Positions 5,873 to 7,811 of a DNA stretch of 7,811 nucleotides are shown one piece after another. Every line of letters begins with the position of its first letter. Position 1 is the stretch's first letter. The notes below the pieces were generated by a model. It saw only the letters and a program-made list of their open reading frames with translations. It was not told the origin of the DNA and did not search any database. The position numbers and the translations under genes were made by a program. This DNA comes from Bacillota bacterium (GTDB lineage Bacteria; Bacillota; Clostridia; Acetivibrionales; DTU013), in contig JAEZLF010000081.1 of NCBI GenBank assembly GCA_023435925.1, positions 1 through 7,811 on the forward strand, read 5' to 3'.

Positions 5873-6886
5873 TCATTTTGTCGTATCTCTTACGATAAGC
5901 TCAGTTTGATATACCTTTCTTATTTTTTCCTTGTTCGGCTCAGCTATCGTTTTGATCAACGTTTTTATACTGTCCTTTCCTATATCAAACAGAGGCTGAC
6001 GAACTGTTGTCAGGGGAATATTATATCTCCTGTCAGGCGGAAGGATTTTTTGGTCGTCAAAACCAACTATAGCAATATCCTCCGGTATTTTCAGCCCCTT
6101 GTCAAAAACAGCGTCGATAGCGCCGCAGGCAACGGCATCATCCACACAGAATACTGCCGTCGGCCTTTTCGGCGCTTCCAACGATAGTAGCTCCATCATG
6201 CACTCATAACCGCTTTTATATGTCATTTTGCTATAAACAACATAACCCTCTTCAATGGTCAAACTAGCGGCTCGCATTGCATTTGAATATCCGATCATAC
6301 GGTCTATTGAAATTTTGATATTGGGGTTTCCGACAATATGCGCTATTTTCGTATACCCGCTATCTATCAGATAGTTCACTGCCTGCATAGCTCCGTCGAT
6401 ATTATCAACCAGCAAATTATCTATATCAAGATCCTTATACTCATTTTCTATGACAAGTATCGGAAACTTGGACATGGCTAATTCCCTTATAATGGATTCA
6501 TCTGAAAAATAGGAGCCGTAAATAATTACTCCATCGACAAATCCCTGTCTGAGATAATTCAGATATTCCTGCCTCTTTAAGCCGCTTCCTCCGGAGTTAC
6601 AATACACCAGCTTATATTTCTCATCAGCAATACCTTCTTCTATCCCTTGAAGCAAATCATAATAAAAGGGATCTACCAGCTTTTCAAGAACTACGCCTAT
6701 AATATCCGTCTTTTTTCGGACAAGCGCCCTAGCGGCACTGTTCGGAATATAGTCAAGCTTTTCCACTGCTTCCATTATTCTTTTTTTTGTATCGTCGCTA
6801 ATGCTTCCCTTATTGTTCAAAACCTTGGAAACAGTAGTGTCTGAAACCCCAGCATAGCGCGCAACATCCTTGATCGTAGGCAACAT
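5873..6886 (-). CDS. LacI-family transcriptional regulator
   Basis: Sugar-responsive DNA-binding protein of 337 residues, usual length for the family. Residues 4-24 form the helix-turn-helix (TIKDVARYAGVSDTTVSKVL), followed by the hinge segment YIPNSAARALVRKKTDIIG (46-64), with Leu55 at the minor-groove intercalating position. The rest is a periplasmic-binding-protein-like effector domain, with DGVIIYGS, DSGYTKIAHIVGNP and AVFCVDDAVACGA followed by AIVGFDD near the C-terminus. Two ATG codons adjoin (6889 and 6886); the purine-rich AAGGGG at 6893-6898 is better spaced from 6886. It lies between a sugar kinase and a GH4 glycosidase on the same strand, so it probably controls this operon in response to their substrate. 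No clear LacI-type palindrome was found in the two flanking gaps; the operator is presumably upstream of the kinase, off the window. Effector unknown. Confidence 0.93.
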   Translation of the reverse strand: MLPTIKDVARYAGVSDTTVSKVLNNKGSISDDTKKRIMEAVEKLDYIPNSAARALVRKKTDIIGVVLEKLVDPFYYDLLQGIEEGIADEKYKLVYCNSGGSGLKRQEYLNYLRQGFVDGVIIYGSYFSDESIIRELAMSKFPILVIENEYKDLDIDNLLVDNIDGAMQAVNYLIDSGYTKIAHIVGNPNIKISIDRMIGYSNAMRAASLTIEEGYVVYSKMTYKSGYECMMELLSLEAPKRPTAVFCVDDAVACGAIDAVFDKGLKIPEDIAIVGFDDQKILPPDRRYNIPLTTVRQPLFDIGKDSIKTLIKTIAEPNKEKIRKVYQTELIVRDTTK

Positions 6887-6921
6887 CATCCCCCCCTTAT
6901 TCTCAATTCATCCGCCCCACC

Positions 6922-7811
6922 TTATATTCCGTATTTTACAATGTTACTTTTAATATTTGCGATAACATCCGCATTCAACGGGGAATTAATCCTTTTCAGC
7001 GCTTCGTACACGGAACCTATAACAGGTGGATCCTTAAACAGTATAATCGAAAAATCCGGAACTTTTCTGCGCACGGATAGAATAAGAGAATCTCTCAAAA
7101 GTAAGCTTTCAGCCTTATTATACAAGCTCCCTGCAAGTACGATGGGAATATGGGTCTTATTTAAACCGGCACGTTCAATGAAGCTTCCCAGCATTTCACC
7201 AACAGTCCGACCCATTTTAATTAAAATATCCTGACATACTTCATCCCCGTTGTTCGCCAGTTCAAATATAAGCTTGACTATCCCGTTCATTTTATCATAA
7301 TTTATTCCATTTGCATACATGTCATCACAAATAGCCTGCATGTCTTTGACCTGAAGCAGTTCCGGGATACGAGTCTTCAGCTGCGTCTCCTTTCCGGTTC
7401 CTTCATCGCTTCTGAACGCATAATGCAGAGCCTCTCTGATGAGCTCATTGCCTCCTCCGTAATTTCCATACTCATATTGGAGAGCACGAAGAATATAACG
7501 ATTACCTCTTTTATCCTTTATGGCAGCATTATTCCCTGTGCCGCAAATGGAAACCGCACCCCACCCTTCCGGGGCCCCTCCCGAAAGCGCAATCCAGCAG
7601 TCATTTGTGATCTCATATGGTACTCCCCTGAAGATATCTCCTATGATACTGTTCAGCAGCAGATGATCTTTATCGGAATCAGCTCCTGCCAGCCCCATGA
7701 AGGCATAGGAAACATCGCCAAGTGTGAGTTCTGCCATGCTTAGCGCTTCCTTGACAACAAAATCAATTGTAGCCTTGACAGTATCAATTCCAACAAGCTG
7801 ATGGTTGGATG
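6922..7811 (-). CDS. BadF/BadG/BcrA/BcrD-type sugar kinase, N-acetylglucosamine-kinase-like (5' end cut by window edge)
   Basis: ASKHA-fold ATPase, probably an ATP-dependent amino-sugar or sugar kinase. 295 codons are visible. The frame stays open upstream of the internal ATG at 7737 right to the window edge, and those extra 24 codons (starting SNHQLVGIDTVKATIDF) match the family's usual segment after the first phosphate motif. That ATG is therefore not the start, and about 25-35 N-terminal residues with the DGGGT motif are missing. Visible (fragment numbering): GLAGAD at 39-44, a probable catalytic Asp70 in ITNDCW, SICGTGNN at 87-94, YEYGNYGGGNELIREAL at 112-128 in place of the GDEGS motif of mammalian-type NAGK, and VLAGSLYNKAE in the adenosine-binding region. 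It ends 35 nt before the LacI start. BcrA-like enzymes for other substrates share the fold, but sugar-gene neighbours favour a sugar kinase. Confidence 0.88.
   Translation of the reverse strand, partial: SNHQLVGIDTVKATIDFVVKEALSMAELTLGDVSYAFMGLAGADSDKDHLLLNSIIGDIFRGVPYEITNDCWIALSGGAPEGWGAVSICGTGNNAAIKDKRGNRYILRALQYEYGNYGGGNELIREALHYAFRSDEGTGKETQLKTRIPELLQVKDMQAICDDMYANGINYDKMNGIVKLIFELANNGDEVCQDILIKMGRTVGEMLGSFIERAGLNKTHIPIVLAGSLYNKAESLLLRDSLILSVRRKVPDFSIILFKDPPVIGSVYEALKRINSPLNADVIANIKSNIVKYGI

Noticed and set aside
7735..7737. ATG at 7737 as the true start of the kinase
   Set aside because: The frame stays open to the window edge and the upstream codons look like family sequence, so the ATG is internal and the gene is cut by the window.

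Overview
The window looks like a chromosomal carbohydrate-use region from a low-to-moderate G+C Firmicute, most likely an anaerobic member of the Clostridia. The evidence is strong AGGAGG-type ribosome binding sites, AT-rich intergenic promoters, a ROK-type XylR, a class II xylose isomerase of the Thermoanaerobacter type and a small DUF1540 protein. The species cannot be named from the sequence. No mobile element, CRISPR array, rRNA or tRNA was seen.

Right part (6922-7811 down to 4535, minus strand): the 3' portion of a BadF/BcrA-type (N-acetylglucosamine-kinase-like) sugar kinase, then a LacI-family repressor 35 nt later, then a GH4 family NAD/metal-dependent glycosidase that most resembles 6-phospho-beta-glucosidases. 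The three genes face the same way with short gaps and probably form one operon whose promoter lies beyond the right edge. A plausible joint role is uptake of a beta-linked sugar, ATP-dependent phosphorylation in the cytoplasm, and cleavage of the phosphorylated sugar by the GH4 enzyme. The substrate cannot be read from the sequence. The operon ends at a 10-bp perfect stem at 4367-4405.

Middle (3988-4534): a 547-base gap between the large genes. It holds a complete 56-codon plus-strand gene for a four-cysteine DUF1540 protein (4142-4312), the shared terminator, a possible degenerate reading frame just after the GH4 stop, and the xyl promoter with a 21-bp palindrome that is a good candidate XylR operator.

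Left part (3987 down to 1, minus strand): xylB (xylulokinase), xylR (ROK repressor, overlapping xylB by 4 bp as ATGA) and xylA (xylose isomerase, 391 codons visible, C-terminus cut by the window edge). Together these convert D-xylose to D-xylulose and then D-xylulose-5-phosphate for the pentose phosphate pathway. The repressor sits inside the operon it probably controls. No xylose transporter is visible; one could lie beyond position 1.

Overall this is mainly ordinary sugar catabolism. The items most worth a second look are the short DUF1540 gene, the palindrome over the xyl start site, the in-operon translationally coupled repressor, and the kinase-GH4 pairing with no phosphotransferase genes in view.
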